In this document: positions 24,836-33,743 of the stretch, piece by piece
Position numbering within the stretch: position 1 is the stretch's first letter
Layout of the letters: every line of letters starts with the position of its first letter
Origin: Candidatus Rifleibacteriota bacterium
Lineage (GTDB): Bacteria; Muiribacteriota; Ozemobacteria; Ozemobacterales; Ozemobacteraceae
Assembly (NCBI GenBank): GCA_012517355.1
Contig: JAAYVD010000032.1
Coordinates: forward strand, 25,544 to 89,543
Direction: 5' to 3'
Length of the DNA stretch: 64,000 nucleotides
The notes under the pieces: generated by a model
The model's input: the letters and a program-made list of their open reading frames with translations, nothing else
Told to the model about the DNA's origin: nothing
Database searches by the model: none
Translations under genes and position numbers: made by a program

Positions 24836-25791
24836 GCGAACAGGGCGGCGCCGCCCAGGAAGACCGCCTCGGTCTCGAAGCGGGCCTCCCCCAGCAGGTC
24901 GTCGCCGCGGTCGGCGACCGGCAGGATGTGCCGGTGGAGGGCGGCCCGTGCGTCGGGCAGGAAGAACTTCTTCAGCGCCATCACGCCGCCCCCCAGCAGG
25001 ATCCGGTCGGGGTTGAGCAGCGTGTGGACGTTGGCCAGGGCGAGGCCGAGGTAGCGGCCGGCCTTGGCCAGGGCCGCGAGGGCCACCTCGTCGCCCTCGC
25101 GGGCGGCCTTTCCGACCAGGTGCCCGGTCACCTTGTCGAGGTCGTCGCCGACCTCGTCCCGGATCAGGCTCTTGGCGCCCTTCTGGAGCCGGCGTTTGAC
25201 CTCGTTCTCGATGCCGCGGCCGGACGAGAACGCCTCGAAGCAGCCCTTATGGCCGCAGCCGCAGACGGGGCCTTCGGGGTCGAGGCAGATGTGGCCGATC
25301 TCGCCGGCCGAGTTGGTGGCGCCCTGGCAGAGCTGTCCGTTGAGCACGATCCCGCTGCCGATGCCGGTTCCCAGGAAGATGTTGACGAAGTTGTCGAGCC
25401 CCTTCCCCGCCCCGAACTTCCATTCGGCGATGGTCGCCGCCCGCACGTCGTTGGTGACGCGCACCGGCAGCCCGAGGGCGGCCGACAGGCTCCCGCCCAG
25501 GGGCGCATTGGTCCAGCGCAGGTTGGGGGCATACAACACGGCCCCGGTGCGGGGGTCGATCTGGCCGGCGGCGCCGATGCCGACGCCCGCCACCTGGGCG
25601 GGATCGGTGTCTCCCATCGCGGCCCGGGCCGCCCCCGCCATCGCCTCGATGACGGCGTCGAAGCCCTTCGCGGCATGGGTGGGAACGACCACCTTCTTCA
25701 GGATCTCGCCGCCCCGGCAGAGGCCCGCGGCGATCTTCGTGCCGCCGAGGTCCATGCCGATGGAGAAAACCGCCTTGGAACGCCGGGCCAT
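24832..25791 (-). CDS. ROK-family sugar kinase (glucokinase-like)
   Basis: The 319-residue protein has the ROK layout: GMDLGGTKIAAGL phosphate-1 loop, GVGIGAAGQIDPRTG, TNDVRAATIAEWKFG with the catalytic Asp, FLGTGIGSGIVLNGQL, and the zinc signature GEIGHICLDPEGPVCGCGHKGCFEA. It phosphorylates glucose or a related hexose with ATP in the cytoplasm. It is 16 nt downstream of moaA and coupled to the degenerate phosphohexomutase gene. N-acetylhexosamine specificity is possible; the sequence alone does not settle it. Confidence 0.9.
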   Translation of the reverse strand: MARRSKAVFSIGMDLGGTKIAAGLCRGGEILKKVVVPTHAAKGFDAVIEAMAGAARAAMGDTDPAQVAGVGIGAAGQIDPRTGAVLYAPNLRWTNAPLGGSLSAALGLPVRVTNDVRAATIAEWKFGAGKGLDNFVNIFLGTGIGSGIVLNGQLCQGATNSAGEIGHICLDPEGPVCGCGHKGCFEAFSSGRGIENEVKRRLQKGAKSLIRDEVGDDLDKVTGHLVGKAAREGDEVALAALAKAGRYLGLALANVHTLLNPDRILLGGGVMALKKFFLPDARAALHRHILPVADRGDDLLGEARFETEAVFLGGAALFA

Positions 25792-25807
25792 GGGAAACCT
25801 CCTTTGA

Positions 25808-26779
25808 TCATCCTCCGATGTCGGACAGGGAAACGCAGCGCGCGCCTTCGAACCGGGCGCAGGGTTTGCCCGTCGCCCGCTTGCGCGCGCCCAGGTCGCG
25901 GATGAGTGTGCGCAACTGCTCCTGGCCGAGGTTCTCGACCGGGAACCCCTCGCGGGAGTCCAGGCAGGGAAGCAGCACCCCCGTGGCGGTCAGCCGCAGC
26001 CGGTTGCAGGATTGGCAGAACGGGTGGGTGCGGGAACTGATGAACCCGATCCGGCCGCGCCCGTTGACGATGCGGAAAACCTGGGCCGGGCCGCCCCCGT
26101 TGCGGGTGTCGTCGGCGGCCAGGGTCAGGAAGCGGGAAAGACGGTCCAGGACCGCCTCCTGGGGGACGAAGGGGGCGGCGGCGGCGGCCTGGAACGGCAT
26201 ACGCTCGATGAACCGCACGTCGACCGCCCGTTCCTGGGCGAACCGGCCGAAATCCTCGATCTCGTCGTCGTTTTCGCCGGGGATGATCACGACGTTGATC
26301 TTGACCGGCGCCAGCCCGCATCGGATCGCGGCCTCGATGCCGGCCAGGACCTCTTCGATCCGGCCGAGGCGGGTGATGCGGGTGAACCGCTCCGGGCGGA
26401 GGGAATCGAGGCTGACGTTGACGCGGTGCAGGCCCGCCTCGCGCAGGGGGGCGGCGAGCCGGGCCAGCAGGACTCCGTTGGTGGTCAGCGACAGGTCGTC
26501 GATCCGGGGGAACCCCGCCAGCTGCCGCACCAGCTCGACCACGCCCTTGCGGACGAGCGGTTCCCCGCCCGTGACCCGCACCCGGTGCACCCCCTCGGCG
26601 ATGGCTGCTTCGACGACCGCCAGGATCGTCTCGTAGCGCAGGATCTGGGCGTGGGCGACCTTCGGCACGCCCTCCGGGGGCATGCAGTACACGCACCGGA
26701 GGTTGCACCGGTCGGTGATCGACAGCCGCAGGTATTCGAAGACGGGCCGGGAACTGGCTTCCATAGGATGCGTGCCCAT
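25808..26779 (-). CDS. moaA: GTP 3',8-cyclase MoaA (molybdopterin biosynthesis)
   Basis: The 323-residue radical SAM enzyme makes the first intermediate of molybdenum cofactor from GTP. The N-terminal cluster is bound by Cys25, Cys29 and Cys32 (DRCNLRCVYC), followed by RVTGGEPLVRKGV and SLTTNGVLL; the C-terminal cluster ligands lie in FCQSCNRLRLTATGVLLPCL. Two starts are possible, ATG 26779 (used) and ATG 26764; neither has a strong ribosome binding site. It would supply cofactor to the molybdenum hydroxylase encoded at 1480-4362. Divergent from the SH3/NlpC-type gene. Confidence 0.94.
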   Translation of the reverse strand: MGTHPMEASSRPVFEYLRLSITDRCNLRCVYCMPPEGVPKVAHAQILRYETILAVVEAAIAEGVHRVRVTGGEPLVRKGVVELVRQLAGFPRIDDLSLTTNGVLLARLAAPLREAGLHRVNVSLDSLRPERFTRITRLGRIEEVLAGIEAAIRCGLAPVKINVVIIPGENDDEIEDFGRFAQERAVDVRFIERMPFQAAAAAPFVPQEAVLDRLSRFLTLAADDTRNGGGPAQVFRIVNGRGRIGFISSRTHPFCQSCNRLRLTATGVLLPCLDSREGFPVENLGQEQLRTLIRDLGARKRATGKPCARFEGARCVSLSDIGG

Positions 26780-26825
26780 GGTAGACCCCGGCCCTGCGTT
26801 CGTCAAGGGTGACCAGGCCAGGGGT

Positions 26826-26854
26826 TTGACACTTCCCTGATCCATTCTTAAGAT
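26826..26854 (+). promoter_or_regulatory. Sigma-70-like promoter
   Basis: TTGACA at 26826-26831 and TAAGAT at 26849-26854 are separated by 17 nt, in a locally AT-rich stretch just upstream of the gene at 26883. A GGAGGG ribosome binding site follows at 26872-26877. This is the clearest promoter in the window. Confidence 0.75.
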
Positions 26855-26882
26855 TAAAATACTTCTCTCCCGGAGGGAACGT

Positions 26883-28111
26883 ATGCGTATTCTTGCCAGG
26901 TTGATGCTCCTGACCCTCGTTCTGGCCTTCGCCGCCATGCCGTCTGCTCGCGCCCAGACCGGTCCGTTCGGGGATGACACCGCCGTCGGCGCGACCCGGA
27001 CCGCGGCCGCCGGAACCGGCGCCGAAGCGGGCCAGGTGGCCATCAACAGCGCCTGGGTCAACGTCCGGGCGGGGCCGGGGGTGGGCAACGCCATCCTCAA
27101 GACGTTGCCCCGCGGCACCTCCGGCCAGATCCTCGACCAGAAGAACGGCTGGTACCTGATCGATTTCGGCAACGGCCTGAAGGGCTGGGTGCGCGGCGAT
27201 CTCGTCAGCGGCACCGCCGGCACCCCCCCCGCGAATGCCGACGGCAAGCTGCTGGCCCGCGATTTCGAGCGCCTCGACCGGCATCTGGGCGACAGTGTCC
27301 TCGATTTCTCGCGGTTCCACTCCTGGTGGGGCTGGGCCGGGCCTTCCAAAAGTTCCAGGAGGGCGACTACCAGGAAGCCTACGAGCTGGCCCAGAATGCC
27401 ACCACCAATCCGGTCGAGCGCCGCTACCTGATGGCCAAGTGCCTCTGGAAGCTCGGCCAGACCGGCGAAGCCCGCAAGCTGCTCGATACCATCAAGGGGC
27501 CCCTCGAAGACTACATCATGACCCGCTACCTCGACGGGGCGGCCAAGCCCTACATCGAGGCGGCGGTTCCCTTCAAGTTCGGCGGCTTCGACGACCTGGA
27601 CACCTATCAGAAAAAGGTCCTGGCGGGCAACCGGATGGGCCTCGAGTCGAGCGAATACTACGAGGATTTCGTCGACATCAACACCTGGAAATGGAAGTCG
27701 GCGGCGAAGGCCCGCGAGTTCGAGAAGATCGCCGGCATCGACTGCAGCGGGTACGTGCAGCGCGTCCAGCAGGGCATGTTCAAGGCGGCGGGGGTCCCCT
27801 ACCCCATCCAAGGCCGCACCTCCACCAGCGGCCTGTCTTCGCCCGCGGTCTCGACCCAGATCAACCCGGGGTTCAAACCCCCTCCTCCCCCCGACATCAA
27901 GCCCGGGGACATGATCCTTCTCGATTACGGCCACAACCGCTACGGCCACTCGATGATCTACCGCGGCCGTGACGCCAAGGGGAACATCCTGGTGACCCAG
28001 ATGGGCGGGGTTCCCGAGAACGGCATCCTCGCCCCGGAAAAGGTCCAGTTCTACAAGGGCACCTATCGCCTCAAAGGCATGGACAAGGTGCGCCAGAAGG
28101 TCCTGGCCTGA
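26883..28111 (+). pseudogene. Exported SH3b plus NlpC/P60-like cysteine peptidase, frameshifted
   Basis: Two overlapping frames make one logical protein. The first (from ATG 26883) has a signal peptide ending in PSARAQ and a bacterial SH3 domain (SAWVNVRAGPGVGNAILKTL, then GWYLIDFGNGLKGWVRGDL). At about 27316-27328 the reading shifts; the second frame continues through LVGLGRAFQKFQEGDYQEAYEL, a helical-repeat-like segment, to a C40-type peptidase core with Cys in IAGIDCSGYVQRVQ and His in NRYGHSMIYRG. Such proteins cut cell-wall stem peptides. Either a real frameshift mutation or a sequencing error separates the parts; translation of the second from a GTG at 27326 is conceivable but has no ribosome binding site. 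A terminator follows. Confidence 0.75.
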
Positions 28112-28128
28112 ACGGTCCGGTTCGTCAC

Positions 28129-28160
28129 GGGGTCCGGTCCCTCCGGGCCCCTTTTCATTT
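28129..28160 (+). terminator. Intrinsic terminator
   Basis: GGGGTCCGG (28129-28137) pairs with CCGGGCCCC (28143-28151), one G-T pair, around a TCCCT loop, followed directly by TTTTCATTTT. It ends the SH3/NlpC-type gene. Confidence 0.85.
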
Positions 28161-28221
28161 TCCCGGGACGAGGGTATCCTGGCCTGGTCAGGGGCGCGTG
28201 CTTCGTCGACCACCCGGAGGT

Positions 28222-28270
28222 CCCCTCGTGATGCGCGGAACGGGTGTTTCGCGCCGCCATCCGTGGCGGC
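28222..28270 (+). repeat. Dispersed ~49-nt GC-rich element with palindromic core (intergenic copy)
   Basis: The core GCCGCCA-TCCG-TGGCGGC forms a 7-bp perfect hairpin. A 24-nt stretch, TTTCGCGCCGCCATCCGTGG plus CGGC, recurs exactly in reverse orientation within 58748-58796, and diverged copies are at 15502-15550 and 35038-35086. The surrounding 28161-28427 region holds no gene that I can support. Confidence 0.7.
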
Positions 28271-28427
28271 AAGGGGGAAGTCCTGCCGCCCTCCTGTCGG
28301 TCGGAAACCCTGACTCGTCGGGCTTTCGCCTGGGGGAAGGGTCCCGGTCGCGCCCCGCCCGGCCGTGACCGTCGGTCGCCGCCGGCAGCCCACCCCCGCC
28401 TCGCCGGGGAGCCTTGGAGGAACCGCC

Positions 28428-29369
28428 ATGTCCAGCCGTCCCACCCCATCGCGCTGTATCACCCTCCTCGCGGGGATCGCCTTTCTCCTCGGGGTTGCCT
28501 GCGTGACGCGCGCCCCCGCTTCCGATGTCGCCGAAATCGTCCTGCAGGGCGGGTGGGGCAGCCAACCCGAGCAGCTTGGGCTGACGATGCCCGCTCCCGG
28601 GATGCTTCCCGAGGTGCCCTTCCAGGGCCCGGGCGGGTTCCGGGTCGACGCCCAGGGCGGGGTCTGGATCTCGGACTCGGTCAACCGCGCCGTCAAGGTC
28701 TTCCGCGAAGGGAAGGTCGAGATCTTCCCCATTCCCGCCACCGGCCTGGGCGACCTCGACCTGTGCGGGGAGGCCTTCTACGTCTGCACCCGTTCCCCCG
28801 ACGGCATCTTCGTCGGCCGGCAGGACGACGGCGGTGAGATCCGTCGCATCGCCCTGGCCTGCCGCTCCCCCGGCCGGCTGCAGGTCGTCGACGAGAACCG
28901 CATCCTGCTCGCCGACGGAGACGGCGGGCTGTGGTGGATCCGCAACGGGGAACCGGGCCGGCACCCGGCCGAGGTGATGGAACCGGTCGGCACCGCCGAG
29001 CACGTGTTCGGCATCGTCTACGACCTCGACGAGAGCAGCCGGAGCATCGTCAGGAGCGGCTGGACCGAACAGGAGAGCGAGCCCGGGATGTTCGCCCTGC
29101 TGAAGTTCCCGAAGGAGCGGATCGCCTTTTCCCGCCTTCTCGGCCTGCAGGACGGGAACCCCTGGGTGATGATGGTCATGGCCTCGAACCCTGGCCAATA
29201 CCGGGTGTTCCGGCTGGATGGCGACGGAAAGGTGGTTCGCGAGGCGCGCCTTCCCGTGCTGACCGGCGCCTGGCTGCCCGCCTGGTGGGTGGCGGGGCCC
29301 TGCCCGGTCGTCTACGGCTTCCGCAGCGATCCCCAGGGCTTCTCCATCCTGCGCCAATCGCTCGATTAG
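28428..29369 (+). CDS. Exported protein, possibly beta-propeller (NHL-like)
   Basis: The 313-residue protein starts at ATG 28428 with GGAGG eight nt upstream; the frame is open for a further 63 nt 5' but that runs into the dispersed-repeat region. A signal peptide (RCITLLAGIAFLLGVACVT) may carry a lipobox-like Cys (LLGVAC). The body alternates short strands with phrases such as GGFRVDAQGGVWISDSVNRAVKVF, LQVVDENRILLADGDGGLWWI and YRVFRLDGDGKVVREARLP, which resemble NHL-type propeller blades. Function unknown. It is followed by 354 nt with no gene. Confidence 0.7.
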   Translation: MSSRPTPSRCITLLAGIAFLLGVACVTRAPASDVAEIVLQGGWGSQPEQLGLTMPAPGMLPEVPFQGPGGFRVDAQGGVWISDSVNRAVKVFREGKVEIFPIPATGLGDLDLCGEAFYVCTRSPDGIFVGRQDDGGEIRRIALACRSPGRLQVVDENRILLADGDGGLWWIRNGEPGRHPAEVMEPVGTAEHVFGIVYDLDESSRSIVRSGWTEQESEPGMFALLKFPKERIAFSRLLGLQDGNPWVMMVMASNPGQYRVFRLDGDGKVVREARLPVLTGAWLPAWWVAGPCPVVYGFRSDPQGFSILRQSLD

Positions 29370-29723
29370 ACGAATTCTGGCGTTCCCGGGACGAGAGGGC
29401 CAGACCTGACGAATTGCACCACCAGCGGTTTTTCAACGCCCCAACATTTCCCCAGCCGTCTTCTCCCCCGATCCACCCAGCGATTCTGCCCTCGCCGACA
29501 CAGGTTGCCGGCCCCCCTCGCCCTTTCCCCCATTTCTCCCCTTCCCCTGTCGTCTCCTGAAATCCAGTCGTTGTGCTGAAGTCTCGATCTCCATGGTGAT
29601 CGCGGCGCGCGATGGCCGTCCTCCTTCTTCAATGGGGATGTTGGCAATGAGCGGTTCCGGTTCCTCTTTTTTCCGGGCGGCCATTTGTGGTAGACTCCGT
29701 CACCTTCGCCGCGGAGCCTGACC
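29370..29723. other. Intergenic region without a recognisable gene
   Basis: This 354-nt stretch is pyrimidine-rich on the plus strand (about 29440-29570) and shows no family-like reading frame on either strand. The promoter of the following glycosyltransferase operon should lie near its end; a TTGTGGTAGACT phrase at 29684-29695 resembles one upstream of 58966 (CTGTGGTAGACT). Confidence 0.6.
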
Positions 29724-30443
29724 ATGTCGGACCAGATCGCCGTTTCGGTGTGCATTCCGGTGTTCAACGAGGTCGACAACCTCGAAGAACTCGTGCACCG
29801 CGTCGAAACAGTCATGGCTCGCCTGCGGATTCCGTGGGAACTGATCCTGGTCGACGACGGGTCGCGCGATGGCAGTTACGAACGAATGCGGCAGTTGGGC
29901 GCTTCCCGGCCCTTCCTGCGCGGGATCCGCTTCGACCGGAACCACGGGCAGACGGCCGCCATGGCCGCCGGCATCCGTGCCTCGCGCGGCGAGGCGGTGG
30001 TAACCATGGACGCCGACCTGCAGAACGATCCCGAGGACATCCCCCGCCTGCTGGAAGGTCTGGCCGGGCACGCCGCCGTCGTCGGCTGGCGCGCCCGCCG
30101 GCAGGACACCTTCGTGCGGCGGGTCTCGTCGCGGTTCGCGAACTGGTTCCGCAACCTGGTCAGCGATGAGAACATCCGCGACACCGGCTGCTCGCTGAAG
30201 GCCTTCCGCGGCCCGGTGGTGCGCGCTCTTCCCTTCTACGAGGGAATGCACCGCTTCCTGCCCACGCTGGTGAAGATGGGCGGCGGCACCGTGGCCGAGA
30301 TCGAGGTCGCCCACCACCCCCGCACCAAGGGCACCTCGAAATACAATGTCTGGAACCGGGTCTTCCGGTCCTTCCTGGATCTGCTGGCCATCCGCTGGAT
30401 GAAATGGCGGCAGTTGAGGTATCGCATTCACGATGAGTTTTGA
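29724..30443 (+). CDS. Family 2 glycosyltransferase (polyprenyl-phosphate sugar transferase type)
   Basis: The 239-residue protein has a GT-A fold: SVCIPVFNEVDNLEEL, LVDDGSRDGS with the nucleotide-binding Asp pair, RNHGQTAAMAAGI, and MDADLQNDPEDIP with the metal DxD. RDTGCSLKAFRG and YNVWNRVFRSF are typical of DPM1/ArnC-like enzymes that load a sugar onto undecaprenyl phosphate. It has no C-terminal membrane helices, unlike ArnC. It overlaps the next gene by 11 nt and heads a three-gene set (GT2, LABN, ArnT-like) with the logic of lipid A or glycan modification. Confidence 0.9.
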   Translation: MSDQIAVSVCIPVFNEVDNLEELVHRVETVMARLRIPWELILVDDGSRDGSYERMRQLGASRPFLRGIRFDRNHGQTAAMAAGIRASRGEAVVTMDADLQNDPEDIPRLLEGLAGHAAVVGWRARRQDTFVRRVSSRFANWFRNLVSDENIRDTGCSLKAFRGPVVRALPFYEGMHRFLPTLVKMGGGTVAEIEVAHHPRTKGTSKYNVWNRVFRSFLDLLAIRWMKWRQLRYRIHDEF

Positions 30444-30720
30444 CTGGGATTTCTGGGTCCTGTTCGGGTTTGTCGGCCAGGCGATGTTTTTCATGCGGTT
30501 TTTCGTGCAATGGATCGAGTCGGAACGGCAGAAGAAAAGCGTCATTCCGGTCTCTTTCTGGTATTTCAGCCTGCTGGGGACGTCGATGCTCGCCTTGTAT
30601 GCCCTGCACCGCAAGGACCCCGTCTTCCTGGTCGGGCAGTCCCTCGGGTTTTTCATCTACATCCGCAATCTCATGCTGATCCGCAAGGAGCAGAAGTGCG
30701 ATGACGCCTCCGTCTCCTGA
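30433..30720 (+). CDS. Lipid A biosynthesis N-terminal (LABN) domain membrane protein
   Basis: The 95-residue protein has three hydrophobic segments (WVLFGFVGQAMFFMRFFVQW, IPVSFWYFSLLGTSMLALYA and VFLVGQSLGFFIYIRNLML) and the LABN signature FFVQWIESERQKKSVIP. Such small proteins are related to EmrE/ArnE-type transporters and are thought to help flip lipid-linked sugars. It overlaps the upstream glycosyltransferase by 11 nt and the downstream ArnT-like gene by 20 nt, so all three are coupled. Confidence 0.88.
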   Translation: MSFDWDFWVLFGFVGQAMFFMRFFVQWIESERQKKSVIPVSFWYFSLLGTSMLALYALHRKDPVFLVGQSLGFFIYIRNLMLIRKEQKCDDASVS

Positions 30721-33541
30721 ACTCTCCCCCGCTGCTCCGCCCGCCGCCGCACCTTCCGAGCTTGCCGCCGCCCCCGGGTCGCTTCCCACCGGCGACCCGG
30801 TTCCCGCGACCGACTCCCCGGAAGGGGATGACGGTGGGCCTTCCCAGCCCTCCCCCGGCCGTCCGCCTTCGGGGGAGGTTGCGAGGGGCCCCGCCCATGG
30901 TGCCGTGTCCTCGCCGCGCGCCTGGTCTCTCGGGCTGATCCAGGCGGTCCTGTTCTTCGGCGCCTTCGCCATCGTCGCCTACCAGATCGGCACCCCGAGC
31001 CTGTTCGAAACCTCCGAAGGGCGGTTCGCCTCGGTGGCCCGCACCATGGTCGAGTCCGGCGACTGGCTGGTCCCGCGGTTCAACGGCCTGGTCCATCTGT
31101 CCAAGCCTCCGGTGGCCTACTGGGCCAGTGCCTTCGGGCAGTCGTTGCTCGGGGTCAACGAATGGGGGGCGCGGGCGCTGCTGCCTCTCGCGGCCGCCTG
31201 CACCGTGTGGGGGTGCTTCCGGATCGGCCTGTTGTTCATGCCGTTGCGCACCGCCCTCATCGGCACCTTCGTGTTGATGACCACCCTGTTTTTCAACGCC
31301 CAGTACCGCGGGTTGACCGCCGATCCCTTCCTGGCGATGTTCGAGACCTGGATGGTCTGGGCCCTCCTGGCTTTCGTGCTGCAGCCAACGTCGCGCCGGG
31401 GGCTGCTGTTCTACGCCATGGCGGCCGGCGCCATGCTGACCAAGGGGCCGCCCGGTCTGCTGCCTCTGCTGGGGCTCGTGCCGGGCCTCGGTCTGCGCCA
31501 CGGTTGGGACCGCCTCAAGCGGCTGGCGGCCATGCCCAGGGGATGGGCCCTTTTCGTCGTACTCGGGTTGGGATGGTACCTGCTGATGGCCGTCCGCTTC
31601 CCCGGGGCGCTGTCGTATTTCCTGTTCGACGAGACCCTGGCCCGGGTGGCTTCCGAGTCCCACCAGCGTGGGGGCCCCTGGTACTACTTCTTCGGGATCC
31701 TTCTGGGGGGCACCTTTCCCTGGACGTTGTTCTTCTGCGGCGGGTTCCTGGCCTGCCTGGGCCGGGCCCGGAACGCCCGCGACCCCATGGGCCTTCCCCT
31801 GATGCTCTGGCTGGCGGTTCCCTTCGTGGTGTTCTCCCTCAGCCAGTCCAAGCTGCCGGCCTACGCCCTGCCGCTGTTGATCCCGGCCTCCCTGATGGCC
31901 GGACGGTATCTCGCCCCGATGCTCCACCTGAACGAGGACGAGCCGCTGGCCTTCAAGCTCGAATCCTCGCTGACCTTGTTCTTCCTGGGCGTTTTCGCGG
32001 TGGCGGTGCTGTACTGCGCGTGGTCCGGCGTGGTGCCTGACCCGCGCTTTTCCAAGGTTGCCCTCTTTCTGGCTTTCTACCTGATCTTCCTCACCGGGTT
32101 CGGGTACCTCTTTCTGTCCTGGGAAATGGCCAAGGGCATCATCCTGGTGCTCGGTTTGACCGTGCCCGGCAGCCTGATGTTCCTGATGCCCGGCCTGCGT
32201 GGCGACGAGGAGGTGGCCCCGGGGCGGTTCCTGCCCGGCTACAAAGCCCTTCTGGAAGAGGTGCAGCATCTGCCCTCCCAGGCCCGCATCCTGTGCATCG
32301 AGGACATGCTGCAGGCCATCCCCTTCTACACCGGCCGCACCATCCCCACCTGGAACGTCACCCGGGAGACGCGGTTCGACCCGGGCCTGGCCCCCCTGTT
32401 CGACCTGCACGGCGACGAGGCCCTGCGCGAAAACGCCTCCGGCGGGGCCTGGCTGCTGGTGCGGGGCAAGGATCTCGCCAAGGTCGAGCCCGTCGTCGGC
32501 CGGCACCTGGAGCGATTGGTCGCCTGCGGCCCGTGGGGCCTGTACCGGACCGGTGCCCCCCTGGCCACGATCCGGCCGCTGGGGTCGGAAACCCCCGACC
32601 TGGGCCTCGTTCCAGGCCCGGACGGCTCCCCCGCCCACCCCGGCGCGCCCAGCCTGCCCGCCGGCCTCGACCATCCACCACTTATCGAGACGGTCGACCA
32701 CCCGCCCGCCCCTGTGTCCGGTACGTCATCGGAACCGCTTCCGGTTGCGGCAACCGCCGTGGGGCCGGCCGCGGCATCGCCCCCCAGGCTGTCGACCCCC
32801 TCGCCGGCGACCGCCCCTTCAGGTGTGGCACCTGCCGCGCCCGCGCCGTCCGCTGCGCCCCCAGCGGCCGCCCCTTTGCTGGCCTCCGCGACACCGGCCG
32901 CCCGCCCCGCTTCCCAATCCCCGGGCATCGTTGCGGGCAATGCCTCTTCCCAGCCGGTTGTTCCGTCGCCTGGTGTCAATCCCCCCAAACCCGCCGTCAA
33001 GCCGGCTGGAACCGCCTCGGCCACGCCTGTCGCCAAAACCCCTGCCTCTCCTCCGACCAAGTCGGCCGCCATACCCGGAGCCGCCTCGCCCGCGTCGGCC
33101 GCGAAGCCCGTCGGAACTCCCTCGCCTGGCGCGGCCGCCAGACCCGCCGGAACCGCCTCGCCTGGCGCAGCACCCAGACCCGCTGAAACTGCTTCGGCCA
33201 GCGCAGCTCCCAAACCCGCCGGAACCGCCTCGCCCGCCGCCAGACCCGCCGGGCCAGCCTCGCCCAGCGCTGCCGCCAGACCCGCCGAAACCGTTTCGGC
33301 CACGCTGGCCGCGAAACCCGCTGGCCCCACCCCGCCCAAGCCGGCGGCCAAGCCTCCGGCCACCACCCCAGGCAAACCTTCCCCCCAAACGGCTCCCAAA
33401 CCAACACCCAAGCCGACAGCCAAGCCGACAGCCAAGCCGACACCTACGCCGACAGCCAAGCCGACGCCCCGCCCCGCCCCCGGGCCGGCGGCCGTCTCCC
33501 CCAGACCTCCGGTTCCCCCCACCGCGTCGGCCACTCGCTGA
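30701..33541 (+). CDS. ArnT/PMT-like lipid-linked sugar transferase with long Pro/Ala-rich tail
   Basis: The 946-residue protein has a disordered Pro/Ala/Ser-rich lead (1-75), then a polytopic GT-C core (about 75-610) with the ArnT family features: FETSEGRFASVARTMVESGDWLVP, HLSKPPVAYWASA, many membrane spans, and FSLSQSKLPAYALPLLIP. The catalytic acid is expected in the first periplasmic loop, in the TSEGR segment. It transfers a sugar from a polyprenyl carrier onto lipid A or another acceptor. From about residue 620 a tail of more than 300 residues is made of Pro, Ala, Lys and Thr repeats (for example ARPAGTASPGA, AKPTAKPT), unlike any usual member of the family. Confidence 0.87.
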   Translation: MTPPSPELSPAAPPAAAPSELAAAPGSLPTGDPVPATDSPEGDDGGPSQPSPGRPPSGEVARGPAHGAVSSPRAWSLGLIQAVLFFGAFAIVAYQIGTPSLFETSEGRFASVARTMVESGDWLVPRFNGLVHLSKPPVAYWASAFGQSLLGVNEWGARALLPLAAACTVWGCFRIGLLFMPLRTALIGTFVLMTTLFFNAQYRGLTADPFLAMFETWMVWALLAFVLQPTSRRGLLFYAMAAGAMLTKGPPGLLPLLGLVPGLGLRHGWDRLKRLAAMPRGWALFVVLGLGWYLLMAVRFPGALSYFLFDETLARVASESHQRGGPWYYFFGILLGGTFPWTLFFCGGFLACLGRARNARDPMGLPLMLWLAVPFVVFSLSQSKLPAYALPLLIPASLMAGRYLAPMLHLNEDEPLAFKLESSLTLFFLGVFAVAVLYCAWSGVVPDPRFSKVALFLAFYLIFLTGFGYLFLSWEMAKGIILVLGLTVPGSLMFLMPGLRGDEEVAPGRFLPGYKALLEEVQHLPSQARILCIEDMLQAIPFYTGRTIPTWNVTRETRFDPGLAPLFDLHGDEALRENASGGAWLLVRGKDLAKVEPVVGRHLERLVACGPWGLYRTGAPLATIRPLGSETPDLGLVPGPDGSPAHPGAPSLPAGLDHPPLIETVDHPPAPVSGTSSEPLPVAATAVGPAAASPPRLSTPSPATAPSGVAPAAPAPSAAPPAAAPLLASATPAARPASQSPGIVAGNASSQPVVPSPGVNPPKPAVKPAGTASATPVAKTPASPPTKSAAIPGAASPASAAKPVGTPSPGAAARPAGTASPGAAPRPAETASASAAPKPAGTASPAARPAGPASPSAAARPAETVSATLAAKPAGPTPPKPAAKPPATTPGKPSPQTAPKPTPKPTAKPTAKPTPTPTAKPTPRPAPGPAAVSPRPPVPPTASATR
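33100..33480 (+). repeat. Imperfect in-frame repeats encoding Pro/Ala/Lys/Thr tail
   Basis: Units of about 36-48 nt built on CCCGCCGGAACCGCCTCGCC recur at 33140-33320, and a shorter AAGCCGACAGCC unit repeats at about 33410-33470. All stay in frame in the ArnT-like gene. Confidence 0.75.
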
Positions 33542-33743
33542 CCGGCGTTCCGCGGTTGGTTCCTCCCCCGCAACGGTCAATACACCCCGTCCAGATGCAT
33601 GGAAAACCGGAGGTTGTGGTTTTCCACCCTGACGCTGTAACGTGAAAGGGTGTCTGCGTCTCTCAATGGAAGAGAGCCGCCGGAAAGGCCACACGCCGGT
33701 CGGTCTTCCTTCCGCAGAGCCGGACGACAAGGAGCCGCGTCGC

